Positions 15,504 through 22,448 of a stretch of DNA of 22,448 bases are shown piece by piece. The stretch is taken from positions 1-22,448 of the forward strand of contig CAMWJM010000002.1 in assembly GCA_947174575.1 (NCBI GenBank). Reading direction: 5' to 3'. Both the position numbers and the translations under genes were made by a program. The first letter of the stretch is position 1, and every line of letters starts with the position of its first letter. The stretch is from an uncultured Alistipes sp. (GTDB taxonomy: Bacteria; Bacteroidota; Bacteroidia; Bacteroidales; Rikenellaceae). Under the pieces are notes generated by a model. It saw nothing but the letters and a program-made list of their open reading frames with translations, did no database searches and had not been told where the DNA came from.

Positions 15504-16220
15504 CTACTCCGTGATTTTCTGCAAACGGGCCAGAATCTCCTCGTAGGCCTCGCGCACCCGGCCCAAATCGCGGCGGAAGCGATCCTTGTCGAGCTTCTCG
15601 TTGGTCGAAGCGTCCCACAGGCGACAGGTGTCGGGCGACACCTCGTCGGCCAGGACGATTTGGCCGTCCGACGTCTTGCCGAACTCGATCTTGAAGTCGA
15701 TGAGGCGGATGTTCATCTGCGCGAACAACCCCTTGAGCACCTCGTTGATGCGGGCGGTCATGGCGTAGATCGTCTCCAGTTCCTCGTAGGTGGCGGCCCC
15801 CAGCGCCACGGCGTGGTGGTCGTTGATGAGCGGATCGCCCAACTCGTCCTTCTTGTAGCAGAGGTCGAAGATCACGTTCGACGGCTCGGTGCCCTCCTCG
15901 ATGCCCAGACGCTGGGCCATCGACCCCGCGATGACGTTGCGCACGACGACCTCCAGCGGAATGATCGACACCCTGCGGCAAAGCTGGTCGCGGTCGTTGA
16001 GCGTCTCGATGTAATGCGTCGGGATGCCGGCCTTGTGCAACTCCTTGAAGATCAAAGTCGAAATGGCGTTATTCAGCACGCCCTTGTTCTCGATAGTCGC
16101 CTTCTTGACATTGTTGAACGCCGTGGCGGCATCCTTGTAATGGATGACGATCCGGTCGGGATCGTCGGTCAGGAAGACCTGCTTGGCCTTGCCCTCGTAG
16201 AGCATTTCGAGCTGTTTCAT
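15504..16220 (-). CDS. purC: SAICAR synthetase PurC
   Basis: Joins aspartate to CAIR with ATP to give SAICAR. 238 aa, the short bacterial form. Motifs: [17 protein letters not shown] (ATP-binding strands), [27 protein letters not shown], the signature [50 protein letters not shown] (metal and ATP site) and [11 protein letters not shown]. It is followed after 6 bp by purF, so the two are tightly coupled. Upstream is a 123-bp gap to purL containing a family-2 repeat. No promoter is obvious there. Confidence 0.98.
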   Translation of the reverse strand: MKQLEMLYEGKAKQVFLTDDPDRIVIHYKDAATAFNNVKKATIENKGVLNNAISTLIFKELHKAGIPTHYIETLNDRDQLCRRVSIIPLEVVVRNVIAGSMAQRLGIEEGTEPSNVIFDLCYKKDELGDPLINDHHAVALGAATYEELETIYAMTARINEVLKGLFAQMNIRLIDFKIEFGKTSDGQIVLADEVSPDTCRLWDASTNEKLDKDRFRRDLGRVREAYEEILARLQKITE

Positions 16221-16280
16221 AGCTTCTTATTATTTTTTCGGTTCATATCTTCATTTCGAGCCGCAACCTGCGGAGCACGC

Positions 16281-16320
16281 TTGCGGGCCTCCGCCGGGGA
16301 AGGCTGCGGCCCGCACGGCT
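16281..16320 (-). repeat. GC-rich palindromic intergenic repeat, family 2, copy 2 (purL-purC gap)
   Basis: A 40-bp unit nearly identical to 9570-9608, sharing TTGCGGGCCTCCGC, GGCTGCGGCCCGCACGGCT and the same order of parts. The GCGGGCC/GGCCCGC arms can pair around a G/C-rich loop. The remaining sequence of the 123-bp purL-purC gap is AT-rich near the purC start and shows no ORF or clear promoter. Confidence 0.7.
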
Positions 16321-16343
16321 TCCCGAGGCCGGGGCGACGACTT

Positions 16344-19300
16344 TTATAAATTCCGTTTTCTGAAGTAGTTCACCGCATTCCCGAACAAATCCTGCTCCTT
16401 GTTGCCGGCGATGTTCTTGAACAGATGTTCTTCCCAACGCTCGGTGTGGCCCATTTTGCCCAGAATACGACCGTCGGGCGAGACGATGCCCTCTATGGCG
16501 TAGTTCGACCCGTTGGGATTCCACGGCGCGGCGGACGTAGGCTCCCCGTCGGGGCCGACATACTGGAACGCCACCTGCCCCGCGTCGAACAACCGGCGGG
16601 CCAGCGCCTCGTCGACCACGAACTTGCCCTCGCCGTGGCTCACGGCGATGCTGTGCAGCTCGCCCGGCTCGAAACCCGCCAGCCACGGCGACGCTACGGA
16701 GACCACGCGCGTGGTCACCACCTGCGAGATGTGGCGGTTGACGTCGTTGCGGAAAAGCGTCGGCGACGCCTCCGTCACCATGCCCAGTCGGCCATAGGGT
16801 AGCAGGCCCGACTTGACCAGCGCCTGGAAGCCGTTGCAGATGCCCAGAATGAGACCTCCGCGGTCCAAAAGCGCATGGATGGACTCCCGAATATCCCGGT
16901 TGTTGAGTACGTTGACGATGAATTTGGCGCTGCCGTCGGGTTCGTCGCCCGCCGAAAAACCGCCGCTCAACACCAGAATATGGCAGCGGTCGATATGCTG
17001 CCGCATGCGGTCGATCGAACGCAGGATGTCGTCGCCCGCGAGGTTGCAAAGCACGCTCGTCTCCACCTCGGCGCCCGCACGGCGGAACGCCTTGGCCGTG
17101 TCGTAGTCGCAATTGGTGCCCGGGAATACGGGCAAGTAGGCCACCGGATGCTCGACGGCCTCGCCGGGATACTCCGCCACGCCCATGCGGGGGCAGCCCG
17201 TCATGACCTCGGCGCGGTTATCGCCCCGGTCGGGATAGACCGCGGCGAACTTCTCGGTATTGGCACAATAGAGAATGTCGATAGACAGATAGACACCGTT
17301 GACGATCAACACTTTGTCTTCTATCGTTCGTCCCAACAGTTCGGCATAGGGATAGTCCAGTTCACCGACCGTTTCGACCAGAATCGAACCATAGGCATAC
17401 TCGTAGAGGTTCTTTTCGTCCGCGGTCACTTCGGCACCTATTTCGTTGCCGAACGCCATTTTGGCCAGACCTTCGGCCACGCCGCCGAAGCCCACGGCCC
17501 ACGCTGCGACGATCGCTCCCGCCTCGATCCGCTCGCTCACCAGCGCGAAGTTGCGCTTGAGCTGCTCGGTGTCGGGCATGAAGTTCTCGCGGGGCGTATG
17601 GCGCACGAGGTAGATGCGGTGGCCCGCAGCCTTGAACTCGGGCGAAATCACATGCGCGGCATCCACCGTGGCGATGCCGAACGCCATGAGCATGGGCGGC
17701 ACGTCGATGTCCTGGAACGTCCCCGACATGGAGTCCTTGCCGCCGATCGACGGAAGCCCCAGCTCGATCTGCATGCGCAGGGCACCCAGCAGAGCGGCCA
17801 GCGGCTTGCCCCACGACCGGGGATCGCGCGTCATGCGCTCGAAATACTCCTGATAAGAGTAGCGCATGCCCTCGTAGCGCGCACCGGCGGCCACGACCTT
17901 GGCGGCCGCCTCGACCACGGCATAGGCTGCGCCGTGATAGGGACTCCACGAAGCGACGAACGGATTGTAGCCGAACGCCATAATGCTGGCCGTGCGGGTG
18001 AAGCCGTCGACGGGCAGTTTCTGCACCGAGACCTGCGTTTCGGTGCGCTGCGTCCGTCCGCCGAAAGGCAGCAGCACCGTCGAGCGGCCGATGGTCGAGT
18101 CGAACATCTCGACAAGGCCCCGCTGCGAAAGGACGTTATTGTCTTTCAGATTGTTGACGAAGCGCTCGGCCGGATCGCGACCTGCGATCGCCCGGGCAAA
18201 GGGATTCCGGTCCTCGACCGCCTGAATGCGTGCCTCGGCGAAGTGCCGGGCACCGGCCGAATCGATGAACTCGCGGCTCAGGTCGACGACCTTTCTGTCG
18301 CCCACGAACATCCGCATGCGGCCCGAATCGGTGACGTCGGCCACCTCCACCGCCTCGATGTTCTCCTCGCGGCAGTAACGCATGAACTCCCCGACATCGC
18401 CGGCCTCGACAACCACGGCCATGCGCTCCTGCGACTCGCTGATCGCCAGCTCGGTGGCGTTCAGGCCGCTGTATTTGGTCTTCACGCGGTCGAGGTAGAT
18501 GTCCAGCCCGTCGGCCAGCTCGCCGATCGCCACGCTCACGCCGCCGGCGCCGAAGTCGTTGGACTTTTTGATGAGGCGCGTGACCTCCGCGCGGCGGAAC
18601 AGCCGCTCCAACTTGCGCTCCTCGGGGGCGTTGCCTTTCTGCACCTCGCTGCCGCAGGTTTCGAGCGAATGCGAATCGTGCTCCTTGGACGAACCCGTGG
18701 CGCCGCCGATGCCGTCGCGCCCGGTGCGGCCGCCCAGCATGACGATCCGGTCGCCGGGCACGGGCGTTTCGCGCCGCACGCGGTCGGCCCGGACGGCCCC
18801 GACCACGGCGCCGACCTCCAACCGCTTGGCGACATAGTTATCGTGGTAAATTTCGCGGACATGCGTCGTGGCCAGGCCGATCTGGTTGCCGTAGCTCGAA
18901 TAGCCGGCCGCGGCCTTGCGCGAAATGACGCTCTGGGGCAGCTTGCCCGGCAGCGTCTCGCTCACTTTGCGGTAGATGTCGCCCGCACCCGTCACGCGCA
19001 TGGCCTGGTAGACATAGCTGCGGCCCGACAGCGGGTCGCGGATAGCGCCGCCCAGACAGGTCGAGGCGCCGCCGAACGGCTCGATCTCGGTGGGATGGTT
19101 GTGCGTCTCGTTCTTGAACTGCAGGAGCCACCGCTCCGTCGCGCCGTCGACATCGACGTCGACGAAGACCGAGCAGGCGTTGTTTTCGTCGCTCACCTCC
19201 AGATCGTCGAGCAAGCCTTTCATGCGCAGGTAGCGGGCGCCGATCGTGGCGATGTCCATGAGGCACAAGCTCTTGTGCTCACGGCCCAACTCGCGGCGGA

Positions 19301-20057
19301 TGCGCAGGTACAAAGCCAGCGAATCTTCTATCTCCTCTTTGAGGAACGACTCCTCGACCGTGATGCCCGTCAGCTCGGTGGTGAAAGTGGTGTGGCGGCA
19401 ATGGTCGCTCCAGTAGGTGTCGAGGATGCGCAGCTCGGTTTCATAGGGATCGCGCCCCTCCGTGCGGAAGTAACGCACCACCTCGCGCAGATCGTCGGCG
19501 TTCATGGCCAAACCCCACTCCTTGCAGCGCGCCTCCAGCTCGGCATCGGTCATGTCGCGGAAGCCCTCCAGCACTCCGACGGGCTTCACCTCGGCCTGCT
19601 CCTGCTCGCCGAGCAGGGCGAGGTCTTTCTCGCGCGACTCGACGGCGTTGATATAATAGCGGCGGATCTTCGCCAAATCGTCGTCGGAGAGGTCGCCGTC
19701 GAAGACGAGCAGCTTCGACGAGCGGATGCGCACGTCGGCCGCAGGATCGATCAGCCGCACGCAGTCGACGGCCGAGGCGGCCCGCTGGTCGAACTGCCCG
19801 GGCAGGAACTCGACGGCCAGATAGCGGCAGCCGCTGAGGTCGCACTTTTCGCTCACGGTGTCGGTGACGATCTCGCCGAAGACGGCGTAACGGCTCTTTT
19901 CGAGCAGCTCGGGGCTGAAGCCGAACAAGTCGTAGACGTTCAACAGCCGCAGCGACCGCAGCGAAAGGCCCAGATCGGCATTCAACTCGCGCCGCAGGCT
20001 CTCGGCCTCGACCCTGAAACGGGGAAGTTTCTCTACGAAAATGCGGTAACTATTCAT
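16344..20057 (-). CDS. purL: FGAM synthase PurL (large single-chain form)
   Basis: Converts FGAR, glutamine and ATP to FGAM. 1237 aa, the large form that carries its own glutaminase, so separate purS and purQ are not needed. The N-terminal PurS-like domain starts MNSYRIFVEKLPRFRVEAE. A linker and two AIRS-type halves follow, with DTYWSDHCRHTTFTTEL, FKNETHNHPTEIEPFGGAST, GLATTHVREIYH and PSIGGKDSMSGTFQ. The C-terminal class I amidotransferase begins VAYLPVFPGTNCDYDTA. Its triad is Cys1074 in LILGICNGFQALV, with His1141 and Glu1143 in AVSHGEGKF. It starts 9 bp after purK and ends before a 123-bp gap with a repeat. All catalytic residues that I can check are present. Confidence 0.98.
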   Translation of the reverse strand: MNSYRIFVEKLPRFRVEAESLRRELNADLGLSLRSLRLLNVYDLFGFSPELLEKSRYAVFGEIVTDTVSEKCDLSGCRYLAVEFLPGQFDQRAASAVDCVRLIDPAADVRIRSSKLLVFDGDLSDDDLAKIRRYYINAVESREKDLALLGEQEQAEVKPVGVLEGFRDMTDAELEARCKEWGLAMNADDLREVVRYFRTEGRDPYETELRILDTYWSDHCRHTTFTTELTGITVEESFLKEEIEDSLALYLRIRRELGREHKSLCLMDIATIGARYLRMKGLLDDLEVSDENNACSVFVDVDVDGATERWLLQFKNETHNHPTEIEPFGGASTCLGGAIRDPLSGRSYVYQAMRVTGAGDIYRKVSETLPGKLPQSVISRKAAAGYSSYGNQIGLATTHVREIYHDNYVAKRLEVGAVVGAVRADRVRRETPVPGDRIVMLGGRTGRDGIGGATGSSKEHDSHSLETCGSEVQKGNAPEERKLERLFRRAEVTRLIKKSNDFGAGGVSVAIGELADGLDIYLDRVKTKYSGLNATELAISESQERMAVVVEAGDVGEFMRYCREENIEAVEVADVTDSGRMRMFVGDRKVVDLSREFIDSAGARHFAEARIQAVEDRNPFARAIAGRDPAERFVNNLKDNNVLSQRGLVEMFDSTIGRSTVLLPFGGRTQRTETQVSVQKLPVDGFTRTASIMAFGYNPFVASWSPYHGAAYAVVEAAAKVVAAGARYEGMRYSYQEYFERMTRDPRSWGKPLAALLGALRMQIELGLPSIGGKDSMSGTFQDIDVPPMLMAFGIATVDAAHVISPEFKAAGHRIYLVRHTPRENFMPDTEQLKRNFALVSERIEAGAIVAAWAVGFGGVAEGLAKMAFGNEIGAEVTADEKNLYEYAYGSILVETVGELDYPYAELLGRTIEDKVLIVNGVYLSIDILYCANTEKFAAVYPDRGDNRAEVMTGCPRMGVAEYPGEAVEHPVAYLPVFPGTNCDYDTAKAFRRAGAEVETSVLCNLAGDDILRSIDRMRQHIDRCHILVLSGGFSAGDEPDGSAKFIVNVLNNRDIRESIHALLDRGGLILGICNGFQALVKSGLLPYGRLGMVTEASPTLFRNDVNRHISQVVTTRVVSVASPWLAGFEPGELHSIAVSHGEGKFVVDEALARRLFDAGQVAFQYVGPDGEPTSAAPWNPNGSNYAIEGIVSPDGRILGKMGHTERWEEHLFKNIAGNKEQDLFGNAVNYFRKRNL

Positions 20058-20066
20058 AAATACAAT

Positions 20067-21173
20067 TTATTCGCAGCATCGATCCTCGAAATATTTACTC
20101 CACTTTTCGGCATACTCCGCGGCAGAAATTCCGGTAAAAGTGATGTGGCCCATCTTGCGGCGGGGGCGGCTCTCGCTCTTGCCGTAGAGGTGGACGTAGA
20201 CACCCTCGTGCCCCTCGGCGGCGATCCGGCGGGCCGCATCGAGGTCGCGACCCAGAATGTTCTTCATCACGGCAGGGGCCGTCTGCCGCGGCTCTTCGAG
20301 CGGCATGCCCGCAAGGAAACGCACCAGCTCGCGGAACTGATTGGTCGAGCAGCCCTCGATCGTCCAGTGGCCCGAATTGTGGGGACGCGGCGCCATTTCG
20401 TTGAAAAAGAAGCGGTCGCCCCGCACGAACAACTCCACGGCCAGAATGCCCCGATACCCGCACCGCCGCATGAACGCCTCGCCCGTGGCCCGGATGCGCC
20501 GCTCCAGCTCCGGTGAAAGCCCCTCGGCCGGCACGAACGAGAGGTCGAGGATGCCGTCGCGGTGGACATTGCGGCCGATGGGAAACGACACGAACCGTTC
20601 GCCGTCGGATACCAGGATAAGGCTTACTTCGTAGTCGAAGTCGACGAACGCCTCCAGAATGCAGGGCACCGCCAGCAGCGGCAACGCCCGCTCGATGTCG
20701 GCTTCCGACCGCAGCACCGCCTGACCGTGGCCGTCGTAGCCCAGCGTGCGGGTCTTCAGGACACATGGCAAGCCGATTTCGGCCACGGCGCGCCGCAGCG
20801 TCGCCTCGCTGTCGACAGCGGCATAGGCGGGCGTGTCGAAGCCGTTGGCCCGGGCGTTGTCTTTCTCGCGCAGGCGATCCTGCGAATCGGACAAAGGTTC
20901 GAAACCCTGCGGGATATGATATTTCGCGACCAGCGGCTGCAGCACCTCGCCGGGCACGTTCTCGAACTCGTAGGTCACCGCATCGCACTCCCGGCACAGC
21001 CGTTCGAGCGCTTCGGCATCGTCGTAGGCGGCGACGATCCGCCCCTCGCACGCAGCGAAAGCGGGCGCGTCGGGCGCAGGGTCCAATGCGACGCACCGCA
21101 CGCCCAATGCGCGCGCCTGCTCCGCGATCATCAGCCCCAGCTGACCGCCCCCTATGATCCCGATACGCGTCAC
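20067..21173 (-). CDS. purK: N5-carboxyaminoimidazole ribonucleotide synthetase PurK
   Basis: ATP-grasp enzyme that carboxylates AIR with bicarbonate to N5-CAIR. 368 aa from a GTG start at 21173. The GTG overlaps the purE stop (GTGA), and [20 protein letters not shown] is the family N-terminus. No suitable ATG exists upstream, because sequence above it belongs to purE in another frame. Further motifs: [61 protein letters not shown], and the signature [16 protein letters not shown]. PurK presence implies PurE is the class I mutase. It is translationally coupled to purE and 9 bp before purL. Confidence 0.97.
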   Translation of the reverse strand: MTRIGIIGGGQLGLMIAEQARALGVRCVALDPAPDAPAFAACEGRIVAAYDDAEALERLCRECDAVTYEFENVPGEVLQPLVAKYHIPQGFEPLSDSQDRLREKDNARANGFDTPAYAAVDSEATLRRAVAEIGLPCVLKTRTLGYDGHGQAVLRSEADIERALPLLAVPCILEAFVDFDYEVSLILVSDGERFVSFPIGRNVHRDGILDLSFVPAEGLSPELERRIRATGEAFMRRCGYRGILAVELFVRGDRFFFNEMAPRPHNSGHWTIEGCSTNQFRELVRFLAGMPLEEPRQTAPAVMKNILGRDLDAARRIAAEGHEGVYVHLYGKSESRPRRKMGHITFTGISAAEYAEKWSKYFEDRCCE

Positions 21174-21652
21174 GGCAACCGGGTATCGAGCACGTCGGCG
21201 GTTTGCTCGGCGCGGAACTCCTCCAACTTCGCGGCCAGCTCCTCGTCGTGCAGCGCCAGGATCGACACGGCGAGCAGCGCGGCGTTCTTCGCCCCGTTGA
21301 TCGCCGTGGTGGCCACGGGCACGCCGGCCGGCATCTGCACGATCGAGAGCAGCGAATCCAACCCGTTCAGCGCCCGCGACTTGACGGGCACGCCCACCAC
21401 GGGCAGCGACGTCATGGCGGCGACCATGCCGGGCAGGTGGGCGGCGCCCCCGGCTCCGGCGATGATGACGCCCAGCCCCCGCCGACGGGCCGTACGGGCA
21501 TACTCGCACAGCAGATCGGGCGTACGGTGGGCGCTGACGATCCGCTTCTCGAACTCGACGCCGAACGCTTCGAGCGTCTCCACGGCATCGGCCATGACCT
21601 CGTAGTCGCTGGCCGACCCCATAATCACACCTACTTTCAACAGTTTCTCCAT
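21170..21652 (-). CDS. purE: N5-CAIR mutase PurE (class I)
   Basis: Rearranges N5-CAIR to CAIR. 160 aa from the ATG at 21652, which has AGGAG just upstream, an unusually good ribosome site for this phylum. The in-frame ATG at 21664 would add only MQEK. Catalytic residues follow the class I pattern: Ser13 and Asp16 in [12 protein letters not shown] and His42 in IVSAHRTPD, then [20 protein letters not shown] and [20 protein letters not shown]. It is the first gene of the purine run, preceded by a 233-bp region with a promoter and two hairpins. Its stop overlaps the purK start (GTGA). Confidence 0.97.
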   Translation of the reverse strand: MEKLLKVGVIMGSASDYEVMADAVETLEAFGVEFEKRIVSAHRTPDLLCEYARTARRRGLGVIIAGAGGAAHLPGMVAAMTSLPVVGVPVKSRALNGLDSLLSIVQMPAGVPVATTAINGAKNAALLAVSILALHDEELAAKLEEFRAEQTADVLDTRLP

Positions 21653-21667
21653 TTTCTCCTGCATTCG

Positions 21668-21722
21668 TCGGCCTCGCGGCCGAAAAGCCGAACCGCCACG
21701 GCATCGCGTGCCCTGGCGGTTC
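21668..21722 (-). promoter_or_regulatory. Leader hairpins upstream of purE (possible attenuator)
   Basis: Two adjacent hairpins lie between the promoter and purE on the minus strand. The first (21722-21690) is GAACCGCCA/TGGCGGTTC with an inner GGCA/TGCC stem, followed by GGCTTTT. The second (21683-21668) is TCGGCC-GCGA-GGCCGA with a GNRA loop, ending about 15 bp before the start codon. The TTCGGC ending the first stem could instead pair with GCCGA of the second, so exclusive folds are possible. No known purine riboswitch core is recognised. Confidence 0.45.
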
Positions 21723-21823
21723 GTATGACTATCCGATCGATCCGTATGCGGCGATCCGACGACGGGTTCGAAAACCGTCGGGACACGGGCGGGAATGGGG
21801 ATCGAGATCGAAAAACATCGATG

Positions 21824-21854
21824 CAAAAATAGCGCATTCCGCCCGTTCGGACAA
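21824..21854 (-). promoter_or_regulatory. Predicted Bacteroidetes-type promoter for the pur cluster
   Basis: On the minus strand TATTTTTG (21831-21824) matches the TAnnTTTG box exactly. A TTG (21854-21852) lies 20 bases upstream, the accepted spacing for the -33 element. Transcription would start near 21818, leaving a leader of roughly 165 bases before purE. The site lies about 30 bp beyond the pyrB stop, so read-through from pyrB is also possible. Confidence 0.65.
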
Positions 21855-21885
21855 CGGTCGCGGAGGGATTCTATCCACAATTTAT

Positions 21886-22448
21886 TCACAAAATCGTCTC
21901 GCAATAGGCGCATCGGCAGCTGCCGTCGGCGTCGCGCCGGGCGAGCCGGTCGACATCCTCCGTGGCGGAGATGCACCGCGGATTGGTGCAGGCGGGGCCG
22001 CCGACCTCGTAAGGCTCGACGAAGAAAGGCGTACGCTCGAAAGGCCTGTTCTCGCCCGCCCAGCGCAGCAGCGTGAGGATCAAGGCCATGCGCACGAACT
22101 TGCCGTTCTCGACCTGCCGGAAATAGGCGGCGCGCGGGTCGTTGTCAACGGCGCGGACGATCTCGTTGACGCGCGGCAGCGGGTGAAGAATAATCATATC
22201 CTCGCGCGCGGTTTTCAGCTTTTCGGGGTCGAGCACGAAGCTGTCTTTCACGCGGTCGAACTCCTTCCGGTCGACGAAGCGCTCCTTCTGCACGCGGGTC
22301 ATGTAGAGGATGTCCAACTCGGGCATCGCCTCCTCCAGGGTGCGCACCTCGCGGAATTCGAGCTGCGAATGGGCGCGCAGTTCCTGCTGCATGTAGTCGG
22401 GCAGGCGCAGCTCCTCGGGCGAAATGAGGATCGCTTTCACCCCCTCGT
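21886..22448 (-). CDS. pyrB: Aspartate carbamoyltransferase PyrB with PyrI-like zinc tail (5' part missing)
   Basis: Partial: the N-terminal half lies beyond the right edge. The visible 187 codons include the aspartate-binding domain of Pyr[50 protein letters not shown] and [19 protein letters not shown]. The normal catalytic chain ends about here. This protein continues for about 50 residues with [14 protein letters not shown] (Cys-x4-Cys) and [10 protein letters not shown] (Cys-x2-Cys). That spacing and sequence match the zinc-binding domain at the end of the regulatory chain PyrI (E. coli CxxxxC...KCKYCEKEF), but the nucleotide-binding half of PyrI is absent. The function is the first committed step of pyrimidine synthesis. 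Whether a separate pyrI exists upstream cannot be seen. Confidence 0.92.
   Translation of the reverse strand, partial: EGVKAILISPEELRLPDYMQQELRAHSQLEFREVRTLEEAMPELDILYMTRVQKERFVDRKEFDRVKDSFVLDPEKLKTAREDMIILHPLPRVNEIVRAVDNDPRAAYFRQVENGKFVRMALILTLLRWAGENRPFERTPFFVEPYEVGGPACTNPRCISATEDVDRLARRDADGSCRCAYCETIL

Noticed and set aside
13762..15981. Minus-strand open frame running through element copy B and purF/purC in another frame
   Set aside because: Out of frame with the real genes. The part over the element is better explained by RNA-like structure than by protein.
14007..16349. 780-codon plus-strand frame opposite purF and purC
   Set aside because: Antisense shadow of two well-supported genes; no domain or start signal.
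16875..20516. 1213-codon open frame on the plus strand opposite purL and purK
   Set aside because: It mirrors GC-rich codons of purL and purK on the other strand. Its composition (His/Arg/Ala/Gly/Val-rich, no recognisable domain) is that of an antisense shadow.

Overview
The window reads as a piece of a high-GC Bacteroidales chromosome. The best fit is an Alistipes-like (Rikenellaceae) gut bacterium. This is inferred from the strong G/C third-position bias, Bacteroidetes-style protein families (non-SusC TonB-dependent receptor plus small lipoprotein, DUF2156 and GNAT proteins, single-chain PurL), weak Shine-Dalgarno sequences and a TTG-N20-TAnnTTTG type promoter. No tRNA, rRNA, IS transposase, CRISPR array or phage gene is visible.

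Plus-strand half (1-8008). The window opens in the 3' end of a glycoside hydrolase family 2 gene. A 206-bp gap carrying a structured repeat follows. Then comes a tight six-gene run: rlmH, a TonB-dependent receptor, a small lipoprotein (ATGA overlap), nadC, a membrane LTA-synthase-like sulfatase-fold enzyme, and a DUF2156-GNAT fusion (8-bp overlap). A perfect 12-bp inverted repeat at 7983-8008 ends this run. It probably also ends the minus-strand run that converges on it.

Minus-strand half (22448-8081). This is a purine biosynthesis cluster read right to left: pyrB (5' part outside the window), a promoter and hairpin-rich leader, purE-purK-purL-purC-purF-purM-purH-purD, then folD and a ProX-type aminoacyl-tRNA deacylase. 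PurF, PurD, PurL, PurM, PurK, PurE, PurC and PurH cover the PRPP-to-IMP route except GAR transformylation (PurN/PurT) and adenylosuccinate lyase (PurB). FolD makes the 10-formyl-THF that PurH consumes. Pyrimidine synthesis (pyrB) lies just upstream.

The most interesting material is between the genes. (1) A structured element occurs twice, at 341-513 (+) and 13769-14020 (-). Its helices are kept by compensatory changes, and the second copy has a tandem G-A mismatch. (2) A ~120-bp inverted repeat lies between purH and purD, with two tandem-GA internal loops. (3) A ~40-bp GC-rich palindromic repeat occurs in both the purD-folD and purL-purC gaps. (4) A coding remnant lies between purM and purH. 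On the protein side, the visible PyrB C-terminus carries a PyrI-like four-cysteine zinc tail.
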